NCBI GenBank assembly: GCA_902593735.1
Contig: CACJJL010000001.1
Span: forward strand, 143,388 to 207,387
Length of the DNA: 64,000 nucleotides
Source: an uncultured SAR116 cluster alpha proteobacterium
GTDB taxonomy: Bacteria; Pseudomonadota; Alphaproteobacteria; Puniceispirillales; Marisalimonadaceae
Reading direction: 5' to 3'
The first letter of the stretch is position 1, and the number at the start of each line of letters is the position of its first letter. A program made the position numbers and the translations under genes. The notes under the pieces are model-generated. The model was not told where the DNA came from and searched no databases. It saw only the letters and a list, made by a program, of their open reading frames with translations. This document shows positions 26,345 through 36,670 of this stretch, one piece after another.

Positions 26345-27835
26345 TTATTGATTTAACAAATTCGTTTCAGATTCTAATATTGAATTTAAAATATTAAAAA
26401 TATAAATTTTTCCTTGATTAATTTGTGCTTTTAATGTTCCAAAATCTTTTTCGTTGGTTTCATTAATTAATAAAGATATTGCTTCATTTGGCAAGTTACT
26501 CTGGTTATTCACTGTAAAACAGATATTTACAATTTGGTCTAATTTAAAAAATAAGTTTTCTATTCGTTTAAATAACAAAAGTTTTTTATCTTTTTCATGT
26601 TGATCAATAAGGTTTGACTCATTTTCATAAAAAAATTTTAAAAATTCAATATCTCTTTGTCCACCTGCTACATATTTAGTTTCATACCATTTTGGCAGAT
26701 TTTTTTTATCTATACTGTCTGTCTTAATATTTACTCTCATTTTTAACACTTCTTTTGCCATTTCTCTATCTGATATTGGGTATGTATTTAATTTATCTAA
26801 AAGATCAGTTATTTTTGTGCTAAATTTATTAACTGTAACAACACGAGTTTTTTTAAGTGCTAGTTTTTCCCAAGAAAAGGATTTATGAGTGTGATAATTT
26901 TTAAAATTGTCATAAGTGCATGCAACAGGACCCCGATTTCTTGAGGGTTTTAACTTTGTATCAACTTCATATAAAATACCTTCATATGTTTTTGTAGATA
27001 ATATGTTTATTAGTTGTCGAAATATATCTAAATAAATCTTTTTGTTATGTTCTCCATCATAAACAAAAACTAAGTCTAAGTCTGAATTAGCTGTCATTGT
27101 GAAAGTACCAAATCTTCCATATGCTACTATGCAAAAATTTTCGTAATTAATTTTTGTTGAGTTATAAAATCTTGTTTTAATTATTTGTAAAACAAATTCT
27201 ACGGTAGCTTGTGCTAAATAGGAAAATTCAGTTGAAGCTCTTTCAATGTTAATGTCTTTATTAATTAATGAATATAAAATCTGAAATTTCAGTAACCTAT
27301 GTTGTTTTCTCGTTATATTTAAAATACTTTCAGTATCTAAGTAATCAAAATCAATTTTTTCAAAAAAATTCTTATAAAAAGAAATATTACCATTTAACCT
27401 TACTGCATACTCTGGTTGGATAACCTCTAGCAATTTTATATCTTTTGAAAGAATATCTGTAAGTAATCCTGAAAATGACAAGATCTTTGATAAATTTCCA
27501 TAAATAAAAGTATTATTTTTGATCATTTCTATGTAATCAAGATTTGAGTTTATGGAGTTAATAAATCTCAAAAGTTGATAAAGGCCTTCTTCTTTATGTT
27601 TCTTCCGAAAAATAATTGGGACTATTTCTCTAAAAATCTTAGATAATTTTTCTTGAGTTTCAGAAGATAGATTGTTTACAAAAAAACTTTCAAATTGTCT
27701 TATGGTTGCATCTATGTTTATCTTACTTACATTTTTTAATTTATTAATGATATTATTTTCAACTTCATTTATTTCTATTTCTTCATCATTTGCTAATGGC
27801 AAATTAATTGGTAAATTTAGTTTTTTATAAAGCAT
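26345..27835 (-). CDS. glnE: Glutamine synthetase adenylyltransferase, AT half only
   Basis: Nucleotidyltransferase matching the C-terminal adenylyltransferase half of GlnE. The catalytic block reads VAYGRFGTFTMTANSDLDLV with the acidic pair, followed by YEVDTKLKPSRNRGP for the third carboxylate and WEKLALKKTRVV. GlnE is normally about 950 residues with an N-terminal deadenylylating half. This protein has 496 residues and no second nucleotidyltransferase motif, and the upstream DNA belongs to the divergent fbp gene. It may adenylylate glutamine synthetase without reversing it, or the removing half is elsewhere. Confidence 0.85.
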   Translation of the reverse strand: MLYKKLNLPINLPLANDEEIEINEVENNIINKLKNVSKINIDATIRQFESFFVNNLSSETQEKLSKIFREIVPIIFRKKHKEEGLYQLLRFINSINSNLDYIEMIKNNTFIYGNLSKILSFSGLLTDILSKDIKLLEVIQPEYAVRLNGNISFYKNFFEKIDFDYLDTESILNITRKQHRLLKFQILYSLINKDINIERASTEFSYLAQATVEFVLQIIKTRFYNSTKINYENFCIVAYGRFGTFTMTANSDLDLVFVYDGEHNKKIYLDIFRQLINILSTKTYEGILYEVDTKLKPSRNRGPVACTYDNFKNYHTHKSFSWEKLALKKTRVVTVNKFSTKITDLLDKLNTYPISDREMAKEVLKMRVNIKTDSIDKKNLPKWYETKYVAGGQRDIEFLKFFYENESNLIDQHEKDKKLLLFKRIENLFFKLDQIVNICFTVNNQSNLPNEAISLLINETNEKDFGTLKAQINQGKIYIFNILNSILESETNLLNQ

Positions 27836-27919
27836 TCACAAACCAAAAAAAATTTATTATCCTAGACCAACTTACATACGTTTTAATTTCGTTTCAATAT
27901 CGTAATAGAAGAATTAAAA

Positions 27920-28873
27920 ATGGACCTAGATAATTATTTATTGAAAAATTCTAAAGAAAAAGAGATTTCATCGATTGTAAAATCATTAGCTAATGCTGCA
28001 ATAAGAATATCTAATACTATCAGAGATATTAAACCACAGGAAAGTAAATCAAAAATTGATACCAAATTAAATTCAGATGGTGATATTCAAAAACCATTAG
28101 ATATAATCTCAGATGAAATTTTAATTACTTTTCTAGAAAAATCTCCTGCCGCAGGGTATGCCTCTGAAGAGCAAGAAGGATATATTGACTTTAAAAATAA
28201 TAATAATTTCATTGTTTTAGCTGACCCGCTTGATGGATCAAGTAACATTGATGTAAATGTTTCAATAGGTACCATTTTTTCTATAATGTCTAAAAATAAT
28301 TTACCATTAGAAAAAGCATTTATTCAAAATGGAAGTCATCAAAAATCATCAGGATTTTTTGTTTATGGGCCACAAACAACTTTATTTATTACAGTTGGTG
28401 TTGGAACATCTTTATTCGCATTAGATGAAAAACAAGGTAGATTTATCTTAATTAAAGATAATATTACAATACCAGAAACAACTACTGAATTTGCAATAAA
28501 TGCTGCATACAGAAGATTTTGGGACAACGCTACATTAAAATATATTTCTGAATGCCAGAATGGAGAAAGTGGACCTAGAAAGAAAAATTTTGGAATGAGG
28601 TGGGTTGGTTCATTAGTAGCAGATGCTAGTAGAATCTTTAATAGAGGAGGTGTTTTTTTATACCCTTCAGATTTGAGAGAAAAATATAAAAATGGAAGGC
28701 TAAGATTGACTTATGAAGCAAATCCAATTGCTTTTTTAGTAGAGCAAGCTAATGGAAAAGCTACTGATGGTCATAAAAATATATTAAATTTAGAAGTTAA
28801 CGATTTACATCAAAGATCACCATTGATTTTTGGTTCTAAAGAGGAGGTGTTAAAATATAAAAAATCCTATTAA
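27920..28873 (+). CDS. fbp: Fructose-1,6-bisphosphatase class I
   Basis: Class I FBPase, 317 residues, hydrolysing fructose 1,6-bisphosphate to fructose 6-phosphate in gluconeogenesis. The metal site is LADPLDGSSNIDVNVSIGTI with the conserved DPLDGSSN, and EEQEG supplies upstream acidic ligands. The C-terminal LTYEANPIAFLVEQANGKAT contains the phosphate-site lysine region. It heads a six-gene sugar-phosphate operon. Confidence 0.94.
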   Translation: MDLDNYLLKNSKEKEISSIVKSLANAAIRISNTIRDIKPQESKSKIDTKLNSDGDIQKPLDIISDEILITFLEKSPAAGYASEEQEGYIDFKNNNNFIVLADPLDGSSNIDVNVSIGTIFSIMSKNNLPLEKAFIQNGSHQKSSGFFVYGPQTTLFITVGVGTSLFALDEKQGRFILIKDNITIPETTTEFAINAAYRRFWDNATLKYISECQNGESGPRKKNFGMRWVGSLVADASRIFNRGGVFLYPSDLREKYKNGRLRLTYEANPIAFLVEQANGKATDGHKNILNLEVNDLHQRSPLIFGSKEEVLKYKKSY

Positions 28874-28969
28874 AGTTTGTAATTTTTTTAAAACTTTTAT
28901 GTAATTTTTTTCACATAAATGCTATTGATAAATTTAACTTCATTATTCTAATTTCTTGGGAGTGTTTTT

Positions 28970-30958
28970 ATGCAAGGACACATAAGTTCAAAAGATGATA
29001 TGTCCTCTCAAATGGCTAATGCAATTAGATTTTTATCTATGGACGCAGTCCAGGCTGCCAGTTCAGGTCACCCGGGAATGCCTATGGGAATGGCAGATGT
29101 TGCAACAGTTCTTTTCAAAGATTTTATAAATATTTTTCCAGACAAACCAGATTGGCCAGATAGAGATAGGTTCGTTTTATCTGCCGGCCATGGATCAATG
29201 TTATTATACTCAATTCATTATCTTTTAGGCTACAAAGATATGCCAATTGAAAATATTAAAAATTTCAGACAGCTAAATTACAATACTGCTGGGCACCCTG
29301 AATTTGGTTATGCAGATGGTATAGAGACTACAACTGGACCATTAGGACAAGGTCTTGCGACTGCTGTTGGAATGGCTTTGGGTGAAAAGTTAATGGCATC
29401 AAGATTTGGTAATAATTTAGTTAATCACTTTACTTATGTTATTGCTAGTGATGGTTGTCTACAAGAGGGCATTAGTCACGAAGCTATTGAGTTTTCTGGA
29501 CATCTGAAGTTATCAAAGTTAATTGTTTTTTGGGATGATAATAAAATTTCAATTGATGGATCAACCAACTTATCTAATTCTTCAAACCAAATTGCTAGGT
29601 TTAAAGCGGCAGGCTGGCACACTCAAATTATAGATGGTCATAATTATTTTGATATAAGCACAGCTATTATGAATGCAAAAAAATCAAGAAAACCATCATT
29701 AATAGCATGTAAGACTAAAATTGGATACGGTGCACCTAATTTGGCAGGAACAGCTAAAACTCATGGTGCCCCTCTTGGAGCTGATGAAATAGCTGCTACA
29801 AGAAAGGCATTGGGATGGTCAAGTAATCCATTTGATATACCCACAGAAATATTAACAGAGTGGAAAAAAACTACAGAGAGATCAAAAGAACTTTTTAAAG
29901 CATGGGAAAAAAAATTAGAAGAAAGCCCTAGAAGGAAAAGATTCCAGATGTTTATCGAAGGAAATATTCCTAATTCTTATCAAAGAAAAATGAATTTATT
30001 TATTAAACAAATGAAAAAAGAATTACCTAAACTTGCAACAAGGCAAGCAAGTCAAAAAGCTTTAGAGGTAATAAACAAAACTATCGTAAATACATTAGGT
30101 GGATCAGCAGATTTGACAGGGTCAAATTTAACTAAGACATGTGAAATGAGAACAATTACCTCGAGCAAATTTTCAGGTAACTACATTCATTATGGAATTA
30201 GAGAGCATGCCATGGGCTCTATTATGAATGGTATCGCTTTACATAAAGGTTTTATACCTTATGGAGGAACATTTTTAGTTTTTAGTGATTACATGAGAGC
30301 ATCTATAAGACTATCTGCATTAATGTCTTTAAGAGTGATTTATGTACTAACTCATGATTCGATTGGTTTAGGTGAAGACGGGCCAACTCATCAACCAATT
30401 GAACATCTAGCAATTTTAAGAGCAACACCAAATGTAAATTTGATAAGGCCAGCAGATATTGTTGAAACTGCAGAGGCTTGGGATGTTGCACTTAAAACTA
30501 ATGGACCAACAGTTTTGGCTTTGTCAAGACAAGGTTTGAGAGCTTATAGAAATGAAAAAAATAATAAAAATATGGTTTCTAGAGGTGGATATATTCTAAA
30601 TAATATTTCAAAAGATAGAGATATTACACTAATAGCTACTGGATCTGAAATAGAGATAGCTATGGAAGCTTCTGAAATATTGTCCAAAGAAGGTATTAAG
30701 GCTACAGTTGTATCGCTTCCATGCTGGGAATTATTTGATAAACAAGATGAAGAATATAAGAATCAAGTTTTAGGAAATTACCCATGTATAGCTATTGAAG
30801 CAGCCTCTGAAATGGGGTGGAGTAAGTATATAGGTGAAAAGGGGATATTCATTGGTATGAAAAGTTTTGGAGCGTCTGGACCGGCTTCAGACTTATACAA
30901 TCATTTTAATATTACTAGTAAATCTATAATTGATTCAGCAAAATTATTGTTAAAATAA
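28970..30958 (+). CDS. tkt: Transketolase
   Basis: Thiamine-diphosphate enzyme of the pentose phosphate pathway, 662 residues. The N-terminal [13 protein letters not shown] and the ThDP-binding [14 protein letters not shown] are diagnostic. [19 protein letters not shown] marks the middle pyrimidine domain, and the C-terminal domain is complete. It is the second gene of the fbp-gph operon. Confidence 0.96.
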   Translation: MQGHISSKDDMSSQMANAIRFLSMDAVQAASSGHPGMPMGMADVATVLFKDFINIFPDKPDWPDRDRFVLSAGHGSMLLYSIHYLLGYKDMPIENIKNFRQLNYNTAGHPEFGYADGIETTTGPLGQGLATAVGMALGEKLMASRFGNNLVNHFTYVIASDGCLQEGISHEAIEFSGHLKLSKLIVFWDDNKISIDGSTNLSNSSNQIARFKAAGWHTQIIDGHNYFDISTAIMNAKKSRKPSLIACKTKIGYGAPNLAGTAKTHGAPLGADEIAATRKALGWSSNPFDIPTEILTEWKKTTERSKELFKAWEKKLEESPRRKRFQMFIEGNIPNSYQRKMNLFIKQMKKELPKLATRQASQKALEVINKTIVNTLGGSADLTGSNLTKTCEMRTITSSKFSGNYIHYGIREHAMGSIMNGIALHKGFIPYGGTFLVFSDYMRASIRLSALMSLRVIYVLTHDSIGLGEDGPTHQPIEHLAILRATPNVNLIRPADIVETAEAWDVALKTNGPTVLALSRQGLRAYRNEKNNKNMVSRGGYILNNISKDRDITLIATGSEIEIAMEASEILSKEGIKATVVSLPCWELFDKQDEEYKNQVLGNYPCIAIEAASEMGWSKYIGEKGIFIGMKSFGASGPASDLYNHFNITSKSIIDSAKLLLK

Positions 30959-30986
30959 GTATAATTACAAAGAGTGATTTTTTTAA

Positions 30987-32186
30987 ATGTCTAGTAGCAT
31001 TAAAAGTATAGTTAATGAAGATGTAAGAAATAAAGTTGTAATTTTAAGAGCTGACTTGAATATTCCAATTGTTAATGGTGTTGTCCAAGATCGTACAAGG
31101 CTTAAAAGGTTAATGCCGACAATTAATTATTTGTTAGAAAATCAATCCAAATTAATTATTTGTAGTCACTTAGGTAGACCAAAAGGAAAATTTGATGCAA
31201 ATTTTTCTCTTAAGCCATTAGTGAATGTTTTGTCTGAAATTACGAAAACAAAAGTTCATTTTAATTCATCTTGTATTGGTTACGAAGTTTTGAAGCAAAA
31301 GAGCACACTAGAACAAGGAGAAATCTTATTATTAGAAAATTTACGATTTCATGAAAGTGAGACTAAAAATGACTTTAATTTTGCAAATGAGTTGTCAAAG
31401 GGCTGTGATATTTTTGTGAATGATGCCTTTTCTTGCTCACATAGAGCTCATGCAAGCTTACATGCAATAACAAAATTTCTTCCATCTTTCTCTGGATTAT
31501 TACTAGATGAGGAAGTTCAAGCACTAACTTCTGTATTGAACTCTCCAATCAAACCAGTTGCAGCACTAGTAGGTGGTGCTAAAATATCATCAAAGATTAA
31601 TATAATAGAATATTTGTTAACCAAAATGGATTATTTGGTTATTGGTGGAGCGATGGCAAATACTTTTCTTTTTGCGCAGGGTTTAAATATGGGGAAAAGT
31701 CTATACGAAAAAGATTGTATTGATATTGCAAAATCAATTTTAAAAAAAAGTGAGTTAAATAAGTGTCAAATAATTCTACCCTTAGATCTAGTTGTTTCAG
31801 AAAAATTTGAAACTAATGCAAAATTTGAAATAGTGCCTTCAAATGTTGTCCCACAAGCAATGATGGCTTTAGATATTGGCCCTAAAACAGTAAGCAAAAT
31901 AAGTCATATATTTCAAAATGTTAATACTTTACTCTGGAATGGTCCAGTTGGTGCCTTTGAAACACCGCCATTTGGAGAGGGAACTTTCAAGCTTGCTAGA
32001 GAGGCTGCTAGATTAACGGTAAATAAAAATTTAATTACTGTTGCAGGCGGTGGTGATACGACTTCTGCTTTAAACAAAGCTAGAGTTGTAGATGATTTTA
32101 CATATGTGTCCTCAGCAGGAGGGGCTTTTCTAGAATGGCTTGAAGGAATAGAATTACCAGCAATATCAGTATTAAGTAATAATTAA
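30987..32186 (+). CDS. pgk: Phosphoglycerate kinase
   Basis: Glycolytic/gluconeogenic kinase, 399 residues. VVILRADLNIPI at the N-terminus, ICSHLGRPKG, and the C-terminal VAGGGDTTSALNK and YVSSAGGAFLEWLEG are all family signatures. It lies 28 bases after tkt and 29 before gap, on the same strand. Confidence 0.97.
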   Translation: MSSSIKSIVNEDVRNKVVILRADLNIPIVNGVVQDRTRLKRLMPTINYLLENQSKLIICSHLGRPKGKFDANFSLKPLVNVLSEITKTKVHFNSSCIGYEVLKQKSTLEQGEILLLENLRFHESETKNDFNFANELSKGCDIFVNDAFSCSHRAHASLHAITKFLPSFSGLLLDEEVQALTSVLNSPIKPVAALVGGAKISSKINIIEYLLTKMDYLVIGGAMANTFLFAQGLNMGKSLYEKDCIDIAKSILKKSELNKCQIILPLDLVVSEKFETNAKFEIVPSNVVPQAMMALDIGPKTVSKISHIFQNVNTLLWNGPVGAFETPPFGEGTFKLAREAARLTVNKNLITVAGGGDTTSALNKARVVDDFTYVSSAGGAFLEWLEGIELPAISVLSNN

Positions 32187-32215
32187 TAAATTTATAAATT
32201 CAGAAAGGAGAAACG

Positions 32216-33223
32216 ATGTCAGTAAGGGTTGCTATTAATGGATTTGGAAGAATAGGTAGAAATATTTTAAGGGCAATAGTTGAGTCAACTCGTAATGATA
32301 TCATTGTGGTTGGTATAAACGACTTGGGTCCTGTAGAAACAAATGCTCATTTATTAAGATACGATAGTGTTCATGGAAAGTTTCCAGAAGATGTTCATAT
32401 TAATGGAAATAATTTAGATGTGGGGCAAGGACCGATAAAAGTTACCTCTATAAGAGATCCTAAAGATTTGCCTTGGAAAGAACTTGATGTTGATATTGCA
32501 ATGGAGTGTACTGGTATTTTCACTAGTAGAGAAAAAGCCTCTATGCATCTTCAGGCAGGTGCAAGGAGGGTGCTTGTTTCTGCTCCTGCTAGTGGTGTAG
32601 ACCTTACTGTTGTTTATGGGGTAAATCATCAAAAGATATCTAAAGATCATCTAGTTTTATCAAATGCTTCATGTACTACAAACTGTTTAGCACCTATTGC
32701 TATGGCACTAAATAACGGAGTTGGGATTAGTCAAGGTTTTATGACTACAATTCATTCGTATACTGGGGACCAACCTACATTAGATACAATGCATTCTGAT
32801 CTTTATAGGTCAAGAGCAGCTGCCGGAAATATGATACCTACCTCTACTGGTGCAGCAAAAGCAGTTGGATTGGTTTTACCAGAATTAAATGGAAAGTTAG
32901 ATGGAGTTTCAGTAAGGGTTCCTACTCAAAACGTATCAGTTGTTGATTTTAAGTTTAATGCTACCAGATCAACTTCAGTTGATGAAATTAATAACATTAT
33001 AAAAGAGTCAGCTAACGGAAGGTTAAAAAATATTCTTGGCTTTACTGATGAACCACTTGTATCAAGTGATTTTAACCATGATGCTCGTTCTTCAATATTT
33101 CACACGGATCAGACAAAAGTAATGGACAATACATTTGTTAGAGTATTAAGCTGGTATGATAATGAGTGGGGTTTTTCTAACAGAATGTCAGATACTGCTG
33201 TAGCAATTGGAAAGACAATTTAA
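32216..33223 (+). CDS. gap: Glyceraldehyde-3-phosphate dehydrogenase
   Basis: 335-residue dehydrogenase. The NAD-binding start AINGFGRIGRNILRA and the active-site SNASCTTNCLAP with catalytic Cys are present, as is WYDNEWGFSNRM near the end. A strong AAAGGAG ribosome binding site precedes the ATG. It is in the sugar-phosphate operon. Confidence 0.97.
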   Translation: MSVRVAINGFGRIGRNILRAIVESTRNDIIVVGINDLGPVETNAHLLRYDSVHGKFPEDVHINGNNLDVGQGPIKVTSIRDPKDLPWKELDVDIAMECTGIFTSREKASMHLQAGARRVLVSAPASGVDLTVVYGVNHQKISKDHLVLSNASCTTNCLAPIAMALNNGVGISQGFMTTIHSYTGDQPTLDTMHSDLYRSRAAAGNMIPTSTGAAKAVGLVLPELNGKLDGVSVRVPTQNVSVVDFKFNATRSTSVDEINNIIKESANGRLKNILGFTDEPLVSSDFNHDARSSIFHTDQTKVMDNTFVRVLSWYDNEWGFSNRMSDTAVAIGKTI

Positions 33224-33265
33224 AAAATAACTCTGAGCTTTTTGAAATTAAAGGGAAATATTTGT

Positions 33266-33925
33266 ATGCCTGAAGTGTTAATAGCTCCGTCAATATTATC
33301 TTCAAATTTTTCATGTTTAGCTGAAGAAATTAAAGCTATTGATAAAGCAGGTGCAGATTGGATACATTTGGATGTTATGGACGGTCATTTCGTACCAAAT
33401 CTTACATTTGGTCCGCCAATTATAAAATCTATTAGAGATTATTCAAAAAAACCTTTCGATGCACATCTGATGGTTACTAATCCAGATGATCTTTTAGAAG
33501 AATATGTTAATGCTGGAGTTAATATAATAACTGTTCACAAAGAAGTTACTCCTCATTTAGATAAAACTTTGAATCGTATTCGTGAATTGGGATGTAAAGC
33601 TGGAGTTTCTATTAATCCTGCCACATCTATTTCAGGTCTAGAGTTTTTGTTAGATAAATTAGATCTTATTCTCGTAATGACTGTAAATCCTGGTTTTGGT
33701 GGTCAAAAGTTTATTGAATCATCTCTATGTAAAATTAAATTGGTTAAAGAGTTAGTAAACGATAAACCTATAAAAATTCAGGTTGATGGCGGTATTAATG
33801 AAGTTATTGCACCTAGGGTAATTGATGCAGGTGCAAATGTAATTGTTGCAGGCTCTGCCATCTTTAATGGAGATTGTGTGGAGAGTTATTCAAACAATAT
33901 AAAAGCTCTTCGTTGTAATATTTAA
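33266..33925 (+). CDS. rpe: Ribulose-phosphate 3-epimerase
   Basis: TIM-barrel epimerase linking ribulose 5-phosphate and xylulose 5-phosphate. APSILSSNFSCLAEEI, HLDVMDGHFVPNLTFGP and VMTVNPGFGGQKF are family signatures. I choose the ATG at 33266 with AAGGGA upstream, since the protein then begins PEVLIAPSILS as in relatives. A TTG eight codons earlier is open but less likely. It is 3 bases from the phosphatase gene. Confidence 0.95.
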   Translation: MPEVLIAPSILSSNFSCLAEEIKAIDKAGADWIHLDVMDGHFVPNLTFGPPIIKSIRDYSKKPFDAHLMVTNPDDLLEEYVNAGVNIITVHKEVTPHLDKTLNRIRELGCKAGVSINPATSISGLEFLLDKLDLILVMTVNPGFGGQKFIESSLCKIKLVKELVNDKPIKIQVDGGINEVIAPRVIDAGANVIVAGSAIFNGDCVESYSNNIKALRCNI

Positions 33926-33928
33926 AAT

Positions 33929-34591
33929 ATGAAAAAATTACATTTTAATATTATTTTTGATTTAGATGGTACCTTAGTTCATTCAGTTCCTGATATGCAT
34001 TATGCAATAAATAAAACTTTAACTAAATATAATTTAAAAAATATCTCTGAGAAAAAACTACAGACTTTTGTAGGTCAAGGTATGTTATCTTTATCAAAAA
34101 AAGTAGTTGATTTTTGTGGTGGAGATGAAAGTTTATACGAAGTAATTTTTAATAGTTACAGGCAAAACTATTCAGACCAGCCTTATAGATATAGTACTTT
34201 AATGCCAGGCGTAATGGAGACACTTAATTGTCTTTATGAAAAGAAGATACCAATGGGCATATGTACTAATAAAAGACAAAACGTTACAGAAAAATTAATT
34301 CAAAAAATGAATCTAAATAAATTTTTTACTATAATTGTTGGGGCAAGAGATGATATTCCGTTAAAACCAAAGCCAAATATGTTATTATTAGCAATGAAGG
34401 GTTTTAGAACAACAAACAAAATGTTTTACATGGTTGGTGATACATCAAACGATATTGACGCAGCTAAAGCAGCAAATATAAAATCAATTATAGTTGCAGG
34501 CGGTTACACTGACAAAGATGTGAACAAAATGGGAGCTACTCACACACTAAAAAACATGAAAGATATAATCAAACTTTTAGGTTTGTCTTAA
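33929..34591 (+). CDS. gph: Phosphoglycolate phosphatase (HAD family)
   Basis: HAD hydrolase of 220 residues. Motif I is FDLDGTLVHS, motif II is the threonine in GICTNKR, and motif III/IV is MVGDTSNDIDAAKAA. Gph removes 2-phosphoglycolate and is commonly beside rpe. Its stop overlaps the convergent SDR gene by 4 bases. A related HAD substrate cannot be excluded. Confidence 0.85.
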   Translation: MKKLHFNIIFDLDGTLVHSVPDMHYAINKTLTKYNLKNISEKKLQTFVGQGMLSLSKKVVDFCGGDESLYEVIFNSYRQNYSDQPYRYSTLMPGVMETLNCLYEKKIPMGICTNKRQNVTEKLIQKMNLNKFFTIIVGARDDIPLKPKPNMLLLAMKGFRTTNKMFYMVGDTSNDIDAAKAANIKSIIVAGGYTDKDVNKMGATHTLKNMKDIIKLLGLS

Positions 34592-35508
34592 ATTGGATCC
34601 CAACTAAAAACATCACCACTTCTTTCATTAGGAGTTAATAAATTTTTGAATGAGGGCAGTGCTCTTTCTGCAATTTCAGTTGGGGTCCATCCTTTTTCTG
34701 AGTGGATACTTTTTATTGGTCTATTTTGATTGTAAATAAATAGCTCGTTTAAACGTGCACTAAAGATTTGTCCTGTTATATCCTTTGCAGCTCCTGAAGC
34801 TAAAAATACAGCTAATGGTGCATTTGTTTCAGGTGTCATCTTTTTTAACCTCTCAACCCGTTCTTTTTCTGCTTCAGTATTTGAAGGTATAGAATTTGTC
34901 ATCCTACTCCAAGCAAAAGGAGCTATACAATTGGATCTAACATTAAATCTACTCATATCTAAAGAAATTGATTTAGATAATCCAACAATTCCTAATTTTG
35001 CTGCTGCATAATTTGCTTGACCAAAATTTCCAATTAATCCTGATGTACTAGTCATATGTACAAAAGCTCCTGATTTTTGTTCACGAAAATATGGAGCTAC
35101 AGCTCGGCTAACATAAAAACATCCATTTAAGTGGACATTAACAACATCATTCCAATCTGAGGGTTCCATTTTATGAAAAATAGTATCTCTTAATATGCCT
35201 GCATTATTTATTACAATGTCAATTTTCCCAAATTCATCTAAAGCTCTTTTAACAATTGATTGTGCACTTTCCCAGGAAGAAACACTATCGTTGTTTATAA
35301 CTGCTTTTCCACCCTTTTGAGTAATTAATCCTACTGTTTCTTGTGCTGGAGACTCTGATCCTCCCTCACCAGATAAAGAAACACCAATATCATTAACAAC
35401 TATTGAAGCTCCCTCATTAGCTAGAGCCAATGCTATTTCACGACCAATGCCGCCACCAGACCCCGTTACAATAGCTACCTTATCTTTTAATCCTAAATTA
35501 ACTCTCAT
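34588..35508 (-). CDS. SDR oxidoreductase, 3-hydroxyacyl-CoA dehydrogenase (MFE-2) type
   Basis: Short-chain dehydrogenase of 306 residues. TGSGGGIGREIALALANEGA is the cofactor loop, NNAGILRD the structural motif, and STSG with YAAAKLG gives the Ser and Tyr-x-x-x-Lys catalytic residues. The early segment VNDIGVSLSGEGGSESPAQE is longer than usual and resembles the dehydrogenase of peroxisomal-type multifunctional enzymes. The substrate is probably a hydroxyacyl-CoA. Confidence 0.85.
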   Translation of the reverse strand: MRVNLGLKDKVAIVTGSGGGIGREIALALANEGASIVVNDIGVSLSGEGGSESPAQETVGLITQKGGKAVINNDSVSSWESAQSIVKRALDEFGKIDIVINNAGILRDTIFHKMEPSDWNDVVNVHLNGCFYVSRAVAPYFREQKSGAFVHMTSTSGLIGNFGQANYAAAKLGIVGLSKSISLDMSRFNVRSNCIAPFAWSRMTNSIPSNTEAEKERVERLKKMTPETNAPLAVFLASGAAKDITGQIFSARLNELFIYNQNRPIKSIHSEKGWTPTEIAERALPSFKNLLTPNERSGDVFSWDPI

Positions 35509-35645
35509 TGCTTTTTTCCTAAGAAATTTTGATTATTAAAATACTATTAAAAATTTTTTAATAATTTTCCAGAACTAATATTAAATTATTTAAAATAATC
35601 TATTTATTGATAATTACATTTTATGTCATAATATTTTAGTTAATT

Positions 35646-35722
35646 GGCCTCGTAGCTCATCTGGATAGAGCGCAAGATTCCTAATCTTGAGGTAACAGGT
35701 TCGAGTCCTGTCGGGGTCACCA
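35646..35722 (+). tRNA. tRNA-Arg (anticodon CCT)
   Basis: A 77-base cloverleaf: acceptor GGCCTCG pairs with CGGGGTC, the D arm is GCTC/GAGC, the anticodon stem CAAGA/TCTTG encloses TTCCTAA with anticodon CCT, and the T arm is ACAGG-TTCGAGT-CCTGT. CCA is encoded. It reads AGG codons. Confidence 0.97.
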
Positions 35723-35836
35723 ATAGCATAATAAATTTACATTTTGATTTATTTATTTAAATTAAATTTTTGTTTCTTTACAGTGATATGATGAGATTAT
35801 TTAAAAGGAAACTAAAACAACTTAGAAGAGATAAAT

Positions 35837-36496
35837 TTGAAATATAATCCATTTCCAAAAAGTCACAAATATGACGAATTAATTAAAATTTACACTGATA
35901 TTGCTTGTAAGGGTGGGTATAAGCGTGATGGGACGTTTGTTCCTCCTGATAAATTATTTGGGATGTCAGGTCAAGTTAAATTCAAAAGTATTTTAAAACA
36001 ATTATTTGAAAAATATAACATTAAGTCATTACTTGACTATGGAGCTGGACAAGGTTCCTGGGAAAAAAAAATTGACGGGAATATTTCATTAAAAGATTTT
36101 TTAAATTTAAAAAAGGTAAACTACTATGAACCTGCCAGAGATCTAAACAAGAAAAATATTTCTGATTGTGTCGTATCTTTTGATGTTTTGGAACATGTTT
36201 TTATTTCTGATCTTCCTTGGGTGATTTATGATATTTTTTCTTATTCTACTAGACTTGTGATAATAAATGCTGCTTGTTATCCAGCAGAAAAAGTTCTCCC
36301 GAATAAAGAAAATGTTCATATTACTGTAAGACAACCATTTTGGTGGAAAGGAATGATTGATAGTGTTGCAAATTTATTCCCAGATATCAGTTATGTAGTT
36401 TTAGCTTCAAAAACTATAAAGGACATAACATTATTTGAAGATGTCTCTAGAAATGATTTTTTAAAAGTTAATGGTTATATGGCTTTAGAAAAATAG
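35837..36496 (+). CDS. Class I SAM-dependent methyltransferase-like protein
   Basis: A 219-residue protein with the Rossmann methyltransferase motif SLLDYGAGQGSW (about residues 63-75) and a later SFDVLEHVFISDLPWVI resembling motifs III-IV. The initiator appears to be TTG, because no ATG is available after the preceding in-frame stop. A 19-codon ATG ORF (35788-35847) overlaps this start. It lies just before a glycosyltransferase-like pair, so it may act on a surface glycan; that is inference. Confidence 0.75.
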   Translation: MKYNPFPKSHKYDELIKIYTDIACKGGYKRDGTFVPPDKLFGMSGQVKFKSILKQLFEKYNIKSLLDYGAGQGSWEKKIDGNISLKDFLNLKKVNYYEPARDLNKKNISDCVVSFDVLEHVFISDLPWVIYDIFSYSTRLVIINAACYPAEKVLPNKENVHITVRQPFWWKGMIDSVANLFPDISYVVLASKTIKDITLFEDVSRNDFLKVNGYMALEK

Positions 36497-36507
36497 AATA
36501 AAAAAAA

Positions 36508-36560
36508 TTTGTCTTAAATATTTTATAATTTTTTGAAATATAATTTTTGTTTAAGACAAA
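36508..36560. terminator. Long inverted repeat after the methyltransferase gene
   Basis: Perfect 11-base arms TTTGTCTTAAA (36508-36518) and TTTAAGACAAA (36550-36560) with an inner ATATTT/AAATAT pairing. It is placed where a terminator would be expected, 12 bases after the stop. The downstream sequence is AT-rich but without a clean T-run. Confidence 0.5.
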
Positions 36561-36670
36561 ATTATTTAAATTAAATTGATAATGAAACTTGCTATTTTTA
36601 CTTCTAAAAGTTAAATGTTAATTATAATTCCAAATCTTAATACGTGTAAATTAAGTAAAGTTTATTAGTA

